This document shows positions 1 through 7,715 of a DNA stretch of 9,476 nt, one piece after another. The translations under genes and the position numbers were made by a program. How positions within the stretch are numbered: the first letter of the stretch is position 1; every line of letters begins with the position of its first letter. The notes under the pieces were generated by a model that was not told where the DNA came from, searched no databases, and saw nothing but the letters and a program-made list of their open reading frames with translations. This stretch comes from Caldilinea sp. (GTDB lineage Bacteria > Chloroflexota > Anaerolineae > Caldilineales > Caldilineaceae): positions 1 to 9,476 of the forward strand of contig JAPLGY010000407.1 of assembly GCA_026389955.1 (NCBI GenBank), given 5' to 3'.

Positions 1-471
1 CTGCTGGCGCGCTGGCCTGCCGTCTCCCTGATCGCTGTGACCAACACCGTTGTCGAAGGGAGTGCTATCCCCTTTGCCCAGACGCTCGCATACCCGATGG
101 GCCCACCCGCCCTGCAGGGGGCGATCCGTGCGATCCTGCAGCTGGCCACCGCCAGCGAGCTTTTGCGGGCCGGCGAGGTCAGCCTCGACACGCAGAACCG
201 CACGGTCAACACCCCGCGCGGCCAGCACCACATCACCCCCAAACAGTCTGCGCTGCTGCAAATGTTGATGAGCCGCCGCGGTGAAGTCATCTCCCGTCGC
301 GAGATCATGGAGACCATCTGGGAAACCACCTTTTTGGAAGATACTCGCACGCTGGATGTCCATATCCGCTGGCTGCGCGAACAGATCGAGCACGACCCCT
401 CCAACCCGCAGTATATCCTCACCGTGCGCGGCAAGGGCTACTCGTTCTGCCCCAAACCCGGTATCAGCTGA
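1..471 (+). CDS. OmpR/PhoB-family response regulator, 3' part (partial, receiver domain degenerate)
   Basis: The frame is open from base 1 to a TGA at 469-471, so the 5' end lies outside the window; the GTG at 37 is internal. About 156 residues are visible. The first ~45 look like the end of a receiver domain: VSLIAVTN resembles beta-4 with its conserved Thr, and [18 protein letters not shown] resembles beta-5/alpha-5. The Lys expected just before the Pro (KPF in typical receivers) is Tyr here, so phosphorylation-dependent signalling may be lost or altered. Residues ~57-151 form a winged-helix DNA-binding domain: an LTPKQ-like [21 protein letters not shown], a recognition helix [17 protein letters not shown] and the wing motif VRGKGYSF. 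It is expected to be a cytoplasmic transcription regulator; its targets and any partner kinase are not visible. The 3' end overlaps the convergent rel gene by 8 bases. Confidence 0.85.
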   Translation: MLARWPAVSLIAVTNTVVEGSAIPFAQTLAYPMGPPALQGAIRAILQLATASELLRAGEVSLDTQNRTVNTPRGQHHITPKQSALLQMLMSRRGEVISRREIMETIWETTFLEDTRTLDVHIRWLREQIEHDPSNPQYILTVRGKGYSFCPKPGIS

Positions 472-2884
472 GGCGGCGATAGACCTCTTTGATGTTGGGG
501 AGATGCTCGATCTTGGTCAGGATCCGGGTCAGCTGCGTCACATCTTGAATTTCGAGTGTTGCTGTGATCACGGCCAGGTTGTCCTTCTGGCCGGTGATCG
601 CCTCGATGTTGCGCATGTTGACATGTTCGTCGGCGACGAGCGCAGCGATATCGCGCACCAGGCCGGAGCGGTCATAGGCGCTGATGTGGATTTTGACCGG
701 GTAGGTTTTTTCCTGCAGGGTGGTCCAGCTCACCTCAATAATGCGGCTGTGTTCGTTGCCGAGCAGCCGGTTGATGTTGGGGCATTTCTGGGTATGGATG
801 GTGACCCCCCGTCCTTTGGTGACGTAGCCCACGATCGGGTCTCCGGGCACTGGGTGGCAGCATTTGCCCAGGTTGGTCAACAGCCCTTCAACCCCCTGGA
901 CGCGCAGACCATCGAAACCGGCCACATCGGCGGCATTCTGCCCAGGTTGGAACGAGAAGACATCGAACGAGGCCAGCCGCTCCTGTTCGCGACGCTCATA
1001 GTCGATGATGCGGGCGGCAATGTGCTGTGAGTTGATATCGCCGTACCCGATCGCGGCCAAAAAATCGTCCAGCAGCTCGTAGCGGAAGAGGCGGCTGACC
1101 GCCTCGAAGCTGAGATCTGCCGAGAGCCGGTGCAGCTCCTTGTCGAGCGCCTGGCGCCCGCGCAGGATATTTTCGTCGCGGTTCTGACGGCGCAGCCAGG
1201 TTCGAATTTTGCTGCGTGCACGCTGGGTGGCGACAAACTCCAGATCTGGGTTGAGCCAGTCCCGGCTCGGCCCCCCGCGCGAGGCCGCGATGATCGACAC
1301 CTGGTCCCCGTTCTGCAGCTTGTAATCTAGCGGAACCAGCTTGCCGTTGACATTGGCACCTCGGCAGCGGTGCCCCAGTTCGGTGTGGATGTTGTAGGCG
1401 AAATCGATCGGGGTCGAGCCGGCCGGCAGCTCGACAATGTCGGCGTTGGGTGTAAAGACCAGAACCCGGTCGCTGAAGACATCGGTCTTCATGCCGTCGA
1501 CAAACTCGTCGGAGTCGCTCATCGAGAGGGGCTCTGACATCAACTTGCGCAAATAGGCAATTTTTTTCTGCACATCCTCGCTGTGGCGGGCCTGCTCTTT
1601 GTACTGCCAGTGCGCGGCAATGCCAAGCTCGGCCAAGTCATGCATCTCGCCGGTGCGGATCTGAATTTCAACCGGGCGCCCATCTTTTTTGATTCGTACC
1701 GCCGTGTGCAGGCTGCGGTACATGTTGTCCTTGGGGTTGGCGATGTAATCGTCGAACTCCCCTGGGATCGGGTGCCACATGGTGTGGACTACCCCCAGCG
1801 CGGCGTAGCACTGGGCGACGCTGTCGACAATAATGCGAAACCCATGCACATCGTAGATCTGCTCAAAGCCCACCCCTTTGCGTTCCATCTTGCGAAAGAT
1901 CGAATAGATGTGCTTGGGGCGCCCGTAAATTTGGGCGTGCAGACCCGCCTCGTTCAGCGCTCGTTCCAGGTCGGATTTGATGCGAATGACCAGTTTGTCG
2001 CGGTCGTCTTCTTTCTGTTGGAGTGCATTTTTGATCTCGCGGTAGCTGCTTGGGTTGAGGTACCGGAAGCTGAGATCCTCCAGCTCAGACTTGATGCGCC
2101 AGATGCCCAGGCGGTTGGCGATCGGGGCATAATAGTCGAGGGTCTCTCGGGCAGTCCGGCGTCGTTTGTATTCTTTCTGGCCAGCGAGCGTCCGCATGTT
2201 GTGCAGGCGGTCGGCCAGCTTGATGATCAGCACGCGCAAATCCTCGATGCTGGCCAGCATCATCTTGCGCAGCGATTCTGCCCTCTGGTTGCTGACAGGC
2301 GCGTCGGTTTTGCTCTTCTTTTCTTGAATTTTTTTGAGCTTGGTGACCCCGTCCACCAGCCGGGCGATCGTGGAGCCGAAGTGGGTGCGGAGATAGTCGA
2401 TGCCGTAGTCGCTGTCTTCGGCCACGTCGTGCAGAAGCCCGGCGGCCAGCGCTTCGGGGTCCATGTGCAGCTCAGCCAGGATCTCGGTCACAGCGATCGG
2501 GTGGGTGATGTAGGGTTCACCGCTGTCGCGCTGCATGGCGTGGTGCGCGTAGCTGGCCAGCGTGTACGCCCGCAGAAGCAGCTCGCGGCTTTCCGCCCGA
2601 AAGCTCTCTGGCAGGTTGTTCCACAACGCTTCGATCGCCCGACATTCTTCAGGCGATGGCTCCAGACGGATGACTCCCTGCCCGTCGGCGGTGGGCAGCA
2701 GACGGAGCCGTTCAACTGCCTGCCAGAGTTCTGAAGGCGGGCACGCCGATTCTTCTGGGCCCGTCTGCAAGAGATTCTCGCCGGCTGGGGTCTGCTGTGC
2801 GTCCTCCCCTGCCGGCTCCTGTGCAACGGCAAGCAAGGGGGGCGCCAGAGTTCTGATCGGCGCGTGGTTGACTGAAACGCTCAC
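464..2884 (-). CDS. rel: RelA/SpoT-family (p)ppGpp synthetase/hydrolase
   Basis: This is a full-length long RSH enzyme of 806 residues, making and probably degrading the stringent-response alarmone (p)ppGpp. After a ~75-residue low-complexity N-terminal extension come: HD hydrolase (~112-230) with [13 protein letters not shown] at 152-153, ED at 156-157 and ADRLHN (D225); synthetase (~320-430) with [21 protein letters not shown] and [11 protein letters not shown] (~472-534); a Cys/His region with [10 protein letters not shown] (C675, C676) and C701; and a C-terminal ACT domain (~727-804). The hydrolase residues are intact, yet the synthetase carries EFDD (376-379), the motif of synthetase-only RelA, where bifunctional enzymes usually have RxKD. 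The start is GTG at 2884, chosen because a perfect AGGAGG lies 6 bases upstream. It has its own promoter after miaA. The stop overlaps the convergent regulator gene. Confidence 0.96.
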   Translation of the reverse strand: MSVSVNHAPIRTLAPPLLAVAQEPAGEDAQQTPAGENLLQTGPEESACPPSELWQAVERLRLLPTADGQGVIRLEPSPEECRAIEALWNNLPESFRAESRELLLRAYTLASYAHHAMQRDSGEPYITHPIAVTEILAELHMDPEALAAGLLHDVAEDSDYGIDYLRTHFGSTIARLVDGVTKLKKIQEKKSKTDAPVSNQRAESLRKMMLASIEDLRVLIIKLADRLHNMRTLAGQKEYKRRRTARETLDYYAPIANRLGIWRIKSELEDLSFRYLNPSSYREIKNALQQKEDDRDKLVIRIKSDLERALNEAGLHAQIYGRPKHIYSIFRKMERKGVGFEQIYDVHGFRIIVDSVAQCYAALGVVHTMWHPIPGEFDDYIANPKDNMYRSLHTAVRIKKDGRPVEIQIRTGEMHDLAELGIAAHWQYKEQARHSEDVQKKIAYLRKLMSEPLSMSDSDEFVDGMKTDVFSDRVLVFTPNADIVELPAGSTPIDFAYNIHTELGHRCRGANVNGKLVPLDYKLQNGDQVSIIAASRGGPSRDWLNPDLEFVATQRARSKIRTWLRRQNRDENILRGRQALDKELHRLSADLSFEAVSRLFRYELLDDFLAAIGYGDINSQHIAARIIDYERREQERLASFDVFSFQPGQNAADVAGFDGLRVQGVEGLLTNLGKCCHPVPGDPIVGYVTKGRGVTIHTQKCPNINRLLGNEHSRIIEVSWTTLQEKTYPVKIHISAYDRSGLVRDIAALVADEHVNMRNIEAITGQKDNLAVITATLEIQDVTQLTRILTKIEHLPNIKEVYRRLS

Positions 2885-2890
2885 CTGCTG

Positions 2891-2896
2891 CCTCCT
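2891..2896 (-). promoter_or_regulatory. Ribosome binding site of rel
   Basis: The minus strand reads AGGAGG, a perfect Shine-Dalgarno core, 6 bases before the GTG at 2884-2882. It fixes the GTG as the rel start. Confidence 0.8.
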
Positions 2897-2937
2897 GGTC
2901 CTGCAGCCAGACCCTGCTGCATGTTTTGCTTCTTCCT

Positions 2938-2967
2938 ATTATACCCGAACAGGGTGCTGCCGTGCAA
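2938..2967 (-). promoter_or_regulatory. Candidate sigma-70-type promoter of rel
   Basis: On the minus strand a perfect -10 box TATAAT (2943-2938) is preceded at 18 bases by TTGCAC (2967-2962), a weak -35 matching the first three consensus bases. Transcription would start near 2931, giving a leader of about 46 bases before the GTG of rel. The promoter sits in the 97-base gap between miaA and rel and would let rel be expressed independently of the upstream genes. No convincing terminator for the miaA transcript is visible in the same gap. Confidence 0.6.
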
Positions 2968-2981
2968 CGTCCCTACGGGGT

Positions 2982-3905
2982 TCAGGGCTCCTCCAGCCAA
3001 CGACAGAGCCCAGCAAGAATTTCTGTGCAGGGGGTGGTGTCGAGGTCAAACCAGCAGATCTCCTTCAGCTTGCGCAGCCAGGTCATCTGATGGCGGACAT
3101 AGCGGTGGGTTTCGGTTTTGATACGAGCGGCGGCCGTCTCCAGGTCACACTGGCCTGCCAGGTAGTCGCCACACTCGCGGTAGCCCAGGCTGGTCATTGC
3201 CGGCAGCCGACGGGTGTAGCCCGCAGCCAGCAGACGCTCCGTCTCTGCGACCAGTCCGTTGGCCAGCATGGCGTCGACCCGACGGTCGATCCGCTGGTAG
3301 AGCGCTGCCCGTTCACGGGTCAGCCCGACCTGCAGGATCTGATAAGGAGGCGGTTCGCTGCCCTCCAACTCGACCTTGGAGCGGCCCGTAGACAGCAGGA
3401 TTTCCAGCGCTCGCAGCACCCGGCGCGGGTTGCGGGGGTCGATCTGCGCCGCGGTGGCGGGGTCGCCGGCTGCCAGCTGCGCAAAGAGTGCAGCAACGCC
3501 TTCGCGGGCCAGCCGTTCTTCCAGCACCGCTCGCAGCTCCGGGTTCGGGGCAACCGCAGGGATCCGCAGCCCTGCAACGACAGCACGAATATAGAGCCCC
3601 GTCCCCCCCACCAGCAGCGGGGTGTGGCCGCGGGCATGGATGGCGTCGATCGCAGCGTAGGCCAGCTGCTGGTATTCGGCGACTGTCAGAACCTGGTCTG
3701 GGTCGCGCAGGTCGAGCAGGTGGTGGGGAATCAGAGCCCGTTCTGCCGGGGTCGCTTTGGCTGTGCCGATGTCCATCCCACGGTAGATCTGTCGGCTGTC
3801 GGCGCCGACCACCTCTCCTTGGCAGCGCTGCCCAAGTGCCAGGCTCAGCTCCGTCTTCCCTACGCCCGTCGGACCCAGCAAGACGATCAAAGGAAGCCTA
3901 GGCAT
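2982..3905 (-). CDS. miaA: tRNA dimethylallyltransferase MiaA
   Basis: A 307-residue protein of normal family length. MiaA transfers a dimethylallyl group from DMAPP to N6 of adenosine-37 in tRNAs that read codons starting with U. Visible motifs in order: P-loop GPTGVGKT (11-18), [16 protein letters not shown] (35-50, with the substrate-binding Asp-Ser at 36-37), PHHLLD (60-65), GGTGLY (100-105), [14 protein letters not shown] (156-169), LGYRE (220-224) and a tRNA-contacting C-terminal helix [16 protein letters not shown] (264-279). All key residues are present. Its ATG at 3905-3903 overlaps the end of yraN by 8 bases (ATGCCTAG) and has no strong Shine-Dalgarno of its own, so translational coupling to yraN is likely. 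Confidence 0.97.
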   Translation of the reverse strand: MPRLPLIVLLGPTGVGKTELSLALGQRCQGEVVGADSRQIYRGMDIGTAKATPAERALIPHHLLDLRDPDQVLTVAEYQQLAYAAIDAIHARGHTPLLVGGTGLYIRAVVAGLRIPAVAPNPELRAVLEERLAREGVAALFAQLAAGDPATAAQIDPRNPRRVLRALEILLSTGRSKVELEGSEPPPYQILQVGLTRERAALYQRIDRRVDAMLANGLVAETERLLAAGYTRRLPAMTSLGYRECGDYLAGQCDLETAAARIKTETHRYVRHQMTWLRKLKEICWFDLDTTPCTEILAGLCRWLEEP

Positions 3906-4320
3906 CGCTCACCGCGTGGCGGATGTGCTCGACCGACTGCAGCTGTCCTTGTCTGTCCACCTGTACCCCGACCACATCCAGCCGCCAGGGGCCGGTCCAG
4001 CCGCAAGCTCGCACGTAGTGGCGGGCCACCTGGCGCATTTTGGCTGCCTTGCGCGGGGTGATCGACTGCAGCGCTGAGCCGTAAGCGAAGCCACGCCGGG
4101 TGCGTACTTCGACCAGCACCAGCCAGGGCACCACTGCGCCGCCTTGGCCGTAATCAGGCTCCGGTTCCTGGGCCACAATATCGATTTCACCGGCTGCGCA
4201 GCGCCAGTTGTGCTCGACGATGACAAGTCCTGCAGCCTGCAAGGTATGGCGCGCCAGTTGTTCCCCCCAATCCCCCAGCTGGCGGCGCGGGGCTGTCCGG
4301 CGGGGGACGAACTCAGCCAT
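3898..4320 (-). CDS. YraN/UPF0102 family endonuclease-like protein
   Basis: The preferred start is the ATG at 4320-4318, giving 140 residues, close to the ~120 usual for the family. The frame is open further upstream (to 4464), but that stretch is the RNase HII coding region read in another frame and shows no family similarity. Family features: [17 protein letters not shown] (15-31), [13 protein letters not shown] (38-50) and [11 protein letters not shown] (67-77), the spaced acidic and basic residues of a restriction-endonuclease-like fold, then [20 protein letters not shown] and WRLDVVGV. The biochemical role of the family is not firmly settled; the gene commonly sits next to rnhB, as here. 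A GGAG lies 10 bases before the ATG. The start overlaps the rnhB stop by 8 bases and the stop overlaps the miaA start by 8 bases. Confidence 0.9.
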   Translation of the reverse strand: MAEFVPRRTAPRRQLGDWGEQLARHTLQAAGLVIVEHNWRCAAGEIDIVAQEPEPDYGQGGAVVPWLVLVEVRTRRGFAYGSALQSITPRKAAKMRQVARHYVRACGWTGPWRLDVVGVQVDRQGQLQSVEHIRHAVSDA

Positions 4321-4840
4321 GGGAGCAGAGCTCCAGTTGTACTGGGCGGCGGGCGAGCGGAGCAAAGGTGAAGCGGTGGATCGGGCAGGGGCCGGAGGCC
4401 TGCAGCGCAGCCAGGTGGGCTGCCACCCCGTAGCCTTTGTGCGCTGCAAACCCATACCCGGCATAGTCCAGGTCGTAGCGATCCATCAGCTGGTCTCGAT
4501 GCACCTTGGCCAGAATTGACGCTGCTGCGACCGAGACCATCGTGCGGTCTGCTTTGGGCTGTACGGTCTGGGGGGTGGCCACCTGGGGCAGGTGTACCCA
4601 GTCGATCAACAGGTGGTCAGGGCGACAAGTCAGCACGGCCAGCGCCTGCTGCATAGCCTGTCGGGTGGCAGCAGCGATCCCGATCTGCATTGTTGGGGCT
4701 GCGCCAGCCCGCTGCGCTGTTTCGATATTCAAACTCCTTTCCGCTGCACATATTCCACGTAGTTGCTTCTTCCAGCGGCTTGATCGGCTGTGGGGCGCTG
4801 CAAGCAGGGCTCCAGAACAGAGCGCCCGTTCATGGAACAT
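4313..4840 (-). pseudogene. rnhB: Ribonuclease HII, 5'-deleted (catalytic DEAGRG segment missing)
   Basis: The C-terminal ~125 residues are clearly RNase HII, which cuts RNA/DNA hybrids at embedded ribonucleotides. Counting from the ATG at 4840: [11 protein letters not shown] (52-62), [12 protein letters not shown] (74-85, third catalytic Asp D80), [21 protein letters not shown] (96-116, fourth catalytic Asp D98), [13 protein letters not shown] (126-138) and a [13 protein letters not shown] tail. The N-terminal third, with GVDEAGRGPLAGP and the first two catalytic acids, is absent; I read all three minus-strand frames from about 4690 to 4870 and found no DExGRG. The distance from the upstream gene's stop (4830) to the first conserved motif is only about 48 codons, where roughly 85-95 are expected. 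An open frame continues upstream to a TTG at 4873 but adds nothing family-like. Probably an inactive remnant after deletion of 100 or more bases; an assembly collapse is the alternative. Confidence 0.72.
4729..4833 (-). other. Short open frame, possible 5' remnant of rnhB
   Basis: A 34-codon frame begins at the ATG at 4833-4831, which overlaps the stop of the upstream membrane-protein gene as ATGA, the usual geometry for a coupled gene start, and ends at TGA 4731-4729. It is in a different frame from the conserved RNase HII C-terminal part. Its product (starting [10 protein letters not shown]) is not recognisable. Because of its position it may be what remains of the original rnhB 5' end, but there is no motif to prove this and there is no Shine-Dalgarno before it. 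Confidence 0.2.
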
Positions 4841-5681
4841 ACACACGCAGCGAATCAAAGGAGACGGCACCAAACTCGCTGCCGGTGGCCAGTGCGCCGG
4901 CGCCGATGCGGCCGGCCTGGACCGGCTCCACTCCTATCTCGTCCAGCAAGATGTCATTGGCGCTGAAACGCAGCAGACCGCCGGCATCTTCCAGCACCAA
5001 TCGGTTGGGCTGGCCGGCCTTGGACAATTTGGGCAGCTGGGTCGGGGCCCGCAGCACGCTGGCCTGGCCCTGCACATAGCGCACAGCGCCAAATCGGCCC
5101 TCTCCATCCAGGGTAAACAGGTAAAAATTGCGCTCGTCGCTGAAACGCCCGATCAACGCCACTGCGGCATCGGGGGTCTGGGCGTCGATGGTGGCCACCG
5201 CCGCCAAGGCCACGGTTGGTTTGTCTTCCACGGCAAACCGGCTCCAAGCCAGAAACCCAGGCCAGACGTCGAGCCGATAGCTCCCTTCGGCTGGCAGCAC
5301 CTGCGTCGCTGCCACGCCGGGCTCGACCAAAGGCGGCCACAGCCCGCGGTCCTGGTCGAAGCTGTCAGCAAAGAGGGCTCCCCTCCCCACAGCCTGCCCG
5401 GGGCGCCCGATCACCTCCCCCAGGGTCAAGTCTGGCTGCAAAAGGCTGGCACCGACCAGGGTTGTCACCGCCAGCAGCAGCAGAACCAGGCAGACAACCG
5501 GCCACCAGGTCGACAGGCTCACTCTGGCATTGGGCGGGCGCAGCACACTGGCAGGGGCTGTCGGCCGGCGCGCAGACAGGCCGATCGACAGGCGTTTGTG
5601 GGCAGACGCTTTGTCCCCTGTCGGTCCGCTGCGGACCGGGGCAGAAACATCTGGCTGCGGAGTCTGGAACGAGGAGGCCAT
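4830..5681 (-). CDS. Single-pass membrane protein with extracellular beta-sandwich (LamG-like) domain
   Basis: A 283-residue protein of unknown specific function. Residues 1-57 are Pro/Ala/Ser-rich and basic, probably cytoplasmic. A single hydrophobic segment (~58-81, [19 protein letters not shown]) follows, and more basic residues before than after it suggest the C-terminus lies outside. Residues ~103-283 ([78 protein letters not shown]) have the strand pattern of concanavalin/LamG or DUF1080-like sandwiches that bind glycans; no catalytic residues are evident. The start is supported by GGGAG (5695-5691), 9 bases before the ATG. It begins 19 bases after the gmd stop, so it is in the same transcript, consistent with a role at the cell surface, though that is inference from context. 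Confidence 0.82.
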   Translation of the reverse strand: MASSFQTPQPDVSAPVRSGPTGDKASAHKRLSIGLSARRPTAPASVLRPPNARVSLSTWWPVVCLVLLLLAVTTLVGASLLQPDLTLGEVIGRPGQAVGRGALFADSFDQDRGLWPPLVEPGVAATQVLPAEGSYRLDVWPGFLAWSRFAVEDKPTVALAAVATIDAQTPDAAVALIGRFSDERNFYLFTLDGEGRFGAVRYVQGQASVLRAPTQLPKLSKAGQPNRLVLEDAGGLLRFSANDILLDEIGVEPVQAGRIGAGALATGSEFGAVSFDSLRVYVP

Positions 5682-5700
5682 CTGGTCATTCTCCCGGACA

Positions 5701-6690
5701 CTAGATCAAAGGGGTGTTGGGGGTGTGCTGCCCTTTGTTCAGCTGCTCAAGATCTGCGTCGACCATCATCCGGACAAGTTGGCGAAGGCCAACCGCTGGT
5801 TTCCAGCCCAGCTGCCGCCCTGCCTTGGCAGGGTCGCCGACCAGCAGGTCCACCTCGGCGGGCCGGTAGTAGCGGGGGTCCTGCACCACATAGCGCTGCC
5901 AGTCCAGGTCAAGATAGCCGAACGCCTCCTCGACGAACTGCTGGACGCTGTGGGTCTCGCCCGTAGCGACGACATAGTCGTCGGGCTGTTCCTGCTGCAG
6001 CATGAGCCACATGGCCCGCACATAATCGCCCGCAAATCCCCAATCGCGCTGTGCCTCCAGGTTGCCGAGCCTCAGCTCTTTGGCGAGCCCCAGCTTGATG
6101 CGTGCAGCCGTATGGGTGATCTTGTGCGTGACGAATTCCAGCCCGCGACGCGGGCTTTCATGGTTGAAGAGGATGCCCGAACAGCCAAAGATATTGTAGC
6201 TCTCCCGATAGTTGACTGTGATCCAGTGGCCGTAGACCTTGGCCACGCCGTACGGGCTGCGCGGGTAGAAGGGGGTCGACTCGCGCTGGGGGACCTCCAC
6301 CACCTTGCCGAACATTTCGCTGCTGGAGGCCTGGTAGAAGCGGATGGAGGGGTCGACGATGCGGATGGCCTCCAGCACACGCGTGACCCCCAGGGCGGTG
6401 AACTCGCCGGTCAGCACTGGCTGGGTGAAGCTGGTGGGCACGAAGCTTTGCGCCGCCAGGTTATAGACCTCATCCGGGCGGTAGTCGTGGAGCAGGCCGA
6501 TCAGGCTCATCTGGTCGAGCAGGTCTCCCTGCACGATCTCGATGCGGTCCTGGATCTCGCGGATGCGGTCAAAATTGATTGTGCTGGTGCGCCGCACCAT
6601 TCCGACCACGGTGTACCCTTTTTCGAGCAAAAACTCGGCCAGGTAGCTCCCATCTTGGCCGGTCACCCCTGTAATCAGGGCTGTAGGCAT
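5701..6690 (-). CDS. gmd: GDP-mannose 4,6-dehydratase
   Basis: A 329-residue extended short-chain dehydrogenase, of usual length. It converts GDP-D-mannose to GDP-4-keto-6-deoxy-D-mannose with bound NADP(H). Visible: the nucleotide-binding [11 protein letters not shown] (7-17), the RRTST segment (33-37), GDLLD (55-59), YNLAAQSFV (76-84), the catalytic SSSEMFG (122-128), Y147 and K151 in [28 protein letters not shown] (176-191) and [15 protein letters not shown] (214-228). These last motifs separate Gmd from other epimerases. An AAGGA lies about 11 bases before the ATG at 6690. The neighbouring reductase-like gene just upstream in the same direction would use its product, pointing to GDP-D-rhamnose for a surface glycan. 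Confidence 0.96.
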   Translation of the reverse strand: MPTALITGVTGQDGSYLAEFLLEKGYTVVGMVRRTSTINFDRIREIQDRIEIVQGDLLDQMSLIGLLHDYRPDEVYNLAAQSFVPTSFTQPVLTGEFTALGVTRVLEAIRIVDPSIRFYQASSSEMFGKVVEVPQRESTPFYPRSPYGVAKVYGHWITVNYRESYNIFGCSGILFNHESPRRGLEFVTHKITHTAARIKLGLAKELRLGNLEAQRDWGFAGDYVRAMWLMLQQEQPDDYVVATGETHSVQQFVEEAFGYLDLDWQRYVVQDPRYYRPAEVDLLVGDPAKAGRQLGWKPAVGLRQLVRMMVDADLEQLNKGQHTPNTPLI

Positions 6691-6735
6691 AAAACTACGG
6701 TTCCTTTCTGACAGTCTGTCTGCAAACTGCCCGTT

Positions 6736-7692
6736 TCACATCCGGCGCACCTGGCGGCGCCAGCTGTCGAGCAGATCCCGCAGCGAAGTTTCTACCTCGA
6801 TCTGAGGGTGCCAGCCGGTGGCCTGGACGAGACGGCGGTTGTCACAGCAGGAGCGCGGCACGTCGCTGGGCCGCAGCCGCGCCGGGTCGAGTTCGACCCG
6901 GATGGTCGTTGTGGTCAGGGACAACAGGGTATCGAGCAGCCAGCGGATCGCGTGCGGGCGGCCCGATCCGACGTTGTAACATGCGCCGGCCTCGCCGTGC
7001 TGGGTGAGCAGCCAGTAGGCCCGCACGACGTCGCGCACGTCGGTAAAATCGCGCTCGGCGCCGAGGTTGCCGACGTGCAAAATCGGCTCACGCAGCCCCA
7101 GTTCGATCTCGGCGATCTGCCGGGCAAAGGCGCTGGCAGCAAATTCATCCGCCTGTCCTGGCCCCAGATGGTTGAAACTGCGGGCCCGCACGGTGGGCAG
7201 ACGACAGCTGTTGTAGTACTGCAGGGCCATCATGTCCTGGGTAATCTTGCTGACCCCGTAGGGGGAGTTGGGGCGCAGCGGGGTCTCTTCGTCGATCGGC
7301 AGGTCGGCAGCTTCGACCAGCCCATAGATCTCGTTGGAGGAGACCACCAGCGTGCGGCAGCCGGGCTGCCAGCGGCGCAGCGCCTCCAGCAGATTGAGCT
7401 GGCATTGAATGTTCAGCTCGTAGGTTGTCCACGGCTGCTGCCAGCTGCCGCCGACATCGCTCCACGCAGCCAGATGCAGGGCACAGTCGGGCCGCACCTG
7501 TTCGACGACCTCACCCACCCACACCGCGTTGCGCAGGTCTCCGCGGTGCAGGGTCAGCTTTCCGGCCAGGTGGGCGATGCGGCGGTCATGGCGGTGCACC
7601 ACGCCGTGAACTTGGAGCGCTGGATCAGCGACCAGCAGTTCAGCCAGAAAACTGCCGGCAAAACCGGCGATCCCGGTGATGAGAACGCGCAA
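6736..7692 (-). CDS. rmd: NAD(P)-dependent GDP-4-keto-6-deoxy-D-mannose reductase (Rmd-like)
   Basis: With the TTG start at 7692 the product has 318 residues, matching family length and placing VLITGIAGFAGSFL at the very N-terminus as in relatives. Motifs: GxxGFxG (7-13), GDLRN (51-55), LHLAAWSDV (72-80), SSNEIYG (118-124), Y145/K149 in SPYGVSK, NHLGPGQ (164-170) and ERDFTDVRDVVRAYWLL (203-219). The NHxGPGQ motif and the adjacent gmd favour Rmd, which reduces the 4-keto intermediate to GDP-D-rhamnose, over GDP-L-fucose synthase; another nucleotide-sugar epimerase/dehydratase cannot be excluded. The start is uncertain: an in-frame ATG at 7794 would add 34 residues and overlap the preceding gene by 79 bases, while the TTG has only a weak ribosome binding site. 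The gap to gmd is 45 bases. Confidence 0.85.
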   Translation of the reverse strand: MRVLITGIAGFAGSFLAELLVADPALQVHGVVHRHDRRIAHLAGKLTLHRGDLRNAVWVGEVVEQVRPDCALHLAAWSDVGGSWQQPWTTYELNIQCQLNLLEALRRWQPGCRTLVVSSNEIYGLVEAADLPIDEETPLRPNSPYGVSKITQDMMALQYYNSCRLPTVRARSFNHLGPGQADEFAASAFARQIAEIELGLREPILHVGNLGAERDFTDVRDVVRAYWLLTQHGEAGACYNVGSGRPHAIRWLLDTLLSLTTTTIRVELDPARLRPSDVPRSCCDNRRLVQATGWHPQIEVETSLRDLLDSWRRQVRRM

Positions 7693-7715
7693 GTTTGTGT
7701 CCGATCGACCCTGGA

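Noticed and set aside
1583..2734. Long plus-strand open frame opposite rel
   Set aside because: It is antisense to a well-supported enzyme gene, has no recognisable motifs, and owes its openness to GC-rich codon bias.
2960..2982. CCC-TAC-GGG hairpin after miaA as a terminator
   Set aside because: The stem is only about 3-4 base pairs and there is no U-run after it on the minus strand.
2562..4061. 499-codon plus-strand open frame opposite the rel 5' end, miaA and yraN
   Set aside because: It crosses three recognisable minus-strand genes and the rel promoter gap, and its composition is typical of shadow frames (Arg/Pro/Ser-rich).
3898..4464. YraN starting at 4464 with a 48-residue extension
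   Set aside because: The extension is the RNase HII coding region read in another frame and has no similarity to the family; the ATG at 4320 gives the expected N-terminus.
4720..4740. GTTTGAATATCGAAAC resembling the ends of a CRISPR repeat
   Set aside because: Only one copy is present, with no spacer-repeat periodicity and no cas genes.
4506..5966. 486-codon plus-strand open frame opposite rnhB, the membrane protein and gmd
   Set aside because: It spans several genes on the other strand, has low-complexity composition and no family motif. The same reasoning excludes the plus-strand frames at 5530-6711 and 6808-8034.
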